From assembly GCF_001584185.1 (NCBI RefSeq), contig NZ_CP013234.1:3224001-3288000 (forward strand): a stretch of 64,000 bases of DNA, given 5' to 3'. Source of the stretch: Collimonas pratensis (GTDB taxonomy: Bacteria; Pseudomonadota; Gammaproteobacteria; Burkholderiales; Burkholderiaceae_D). Positions 63,893-64,000 of this stretch are shown here, piece after piece; the stretch's first letter is position 1; each line of letters opens with the position of its first letter. Under the pieces are notes generated by a model, which worked only from the letters and a program-made list of their open reading frames with translations, was not told the DNA's origin and ran no database searches. Position numbers and translations under genes: made by a program.

Positions 63893-64000
63893 CTATGTGC
63901 TGGCGGCCAGTTCCACCCGGCGCGCCCGCAACTGCTGCCGCACTAACATCCGGGCATCAACCACGCCCAGCGCTGTGTGCTCGGGCGCGACGGCGTGGTG
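63893..64000 (-). CDS. Unidentified partial reading frame at the right edge
   Basis: An open minus-strand frame enters from outside and stops at 63893-63895 after 35 visible residues (...EHTALGVVDARMLVRQQLRARR...). The LGVVDARMLVR stretch faintly recalls IS4/Tn5-type transposases ('LGVLDAWMW-R'), but this is weak. It could be a gene end, a remnant or a chance frame. The stretch 63767-63892 shows no gene; an imperfect hairpin (CACTCGCTT / AAGCAAGTG) lies at about 63833-63852. Confidence 0.25.
   Translation of the reverse strand, partial: HHAVAPEHTALGVVDARMLVRQQLRARRVELAAST

Noticed and set aside
1..64000. CRISPR array, prophage or toxin-antitoxin module
   Set aside because: No spaced direct-repeat array, phage structural genes or paired small toxin/antitoxin frames were seen; the tandem repeats found have only two to three short units without spacers.

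Overview
The window is a chromosomal stretch of a GC-rich betaproteobacterium, most likely Oxalobacteraceae and close to Collimonas. I infer this from the tig-clpP-clpX-lon-hupB-tRNA-ppiD block, the hpnCDE squalene genes, the NsrR/Hmp pair and the general protein flavour; there is no 16S rRNA here to prove it. Gene density is high and most genes are housekeeping, transport or regulation. There is no prophage, CRISPR array or intact insertion sequence. Mobile-type DNA is limited to REP-like palindromes and one unidentified reading-frame end at the right edge.

Layout. 1-3220: most of purL (minus strand, its 3' end lies outside). 3.4-9.9 kb: accessory metabolism (an MDR oxidoreductase, two LysR regulators, a short SDR protein, a DUF2252 protein, a D-amino-acid dehydrogenase-like oxidase). 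10-16.8 kb: NAD(P)H-hydrate repair, NnrU with a small membrane protein, a periplasmic S46 peptidase, then nitric-oxide defence (hmp, nsrR) with two matching candidate NsrR operators. 17-21 kb: a four-gene archaic chaperone-usher (spore coat U type) pilus operon. 21-26.1 kb: an EmrAB-OMF drug-efflux operon with a divergent TetR regulator that appears frameshifted. 26-36 kb: malate synthase, a LysR regulator, a Mn-riboswitch-controlled terC, glutathione-dependent formaldehyde oxidation (frmA-fghA), radA, alr and lplT. 36-39.8 kb: the overlapping operon tsaB-rimI-udg-DUF1853, divergent from a thioredoxin-like gene across an unusually symmetric promoter region. 39.8-44.4 kb: LysR, YdcF, a small coiled-coil membrane protein, a YbbA-type ABC ATPase divergent from tesA, and a periplasmic alpha-carbonic anhydrase. 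44.5-53.7 kb: protein quality control (ppiD, lon, clpX, clpP, tig) with hupB and tRNA-Asp. 53.9-59.0 kb: creA, tRNA-Leu and an RND efflux adaptor-permease pair. 59.4-63.8 kb: hpnC-hpnD-hpnE (squalene from farnesyl diphosphate, presumably for hopanoids) and an FMN L-lactate dehydrogenase.

I did not find a convincing new multi-gene defence or mobile system. The items most worth a second look are small-scale: the mirror-symmetric tsaB/trx promoters, the paired NsrR operators, the one-base frameshift in tetR, three copies of a BIME-like palindrome, the three perfect 13-bp repeats before hpnC, the palindrome and tandem repeats in the frmA promoter, and the UDG/DUF1853 coupling.
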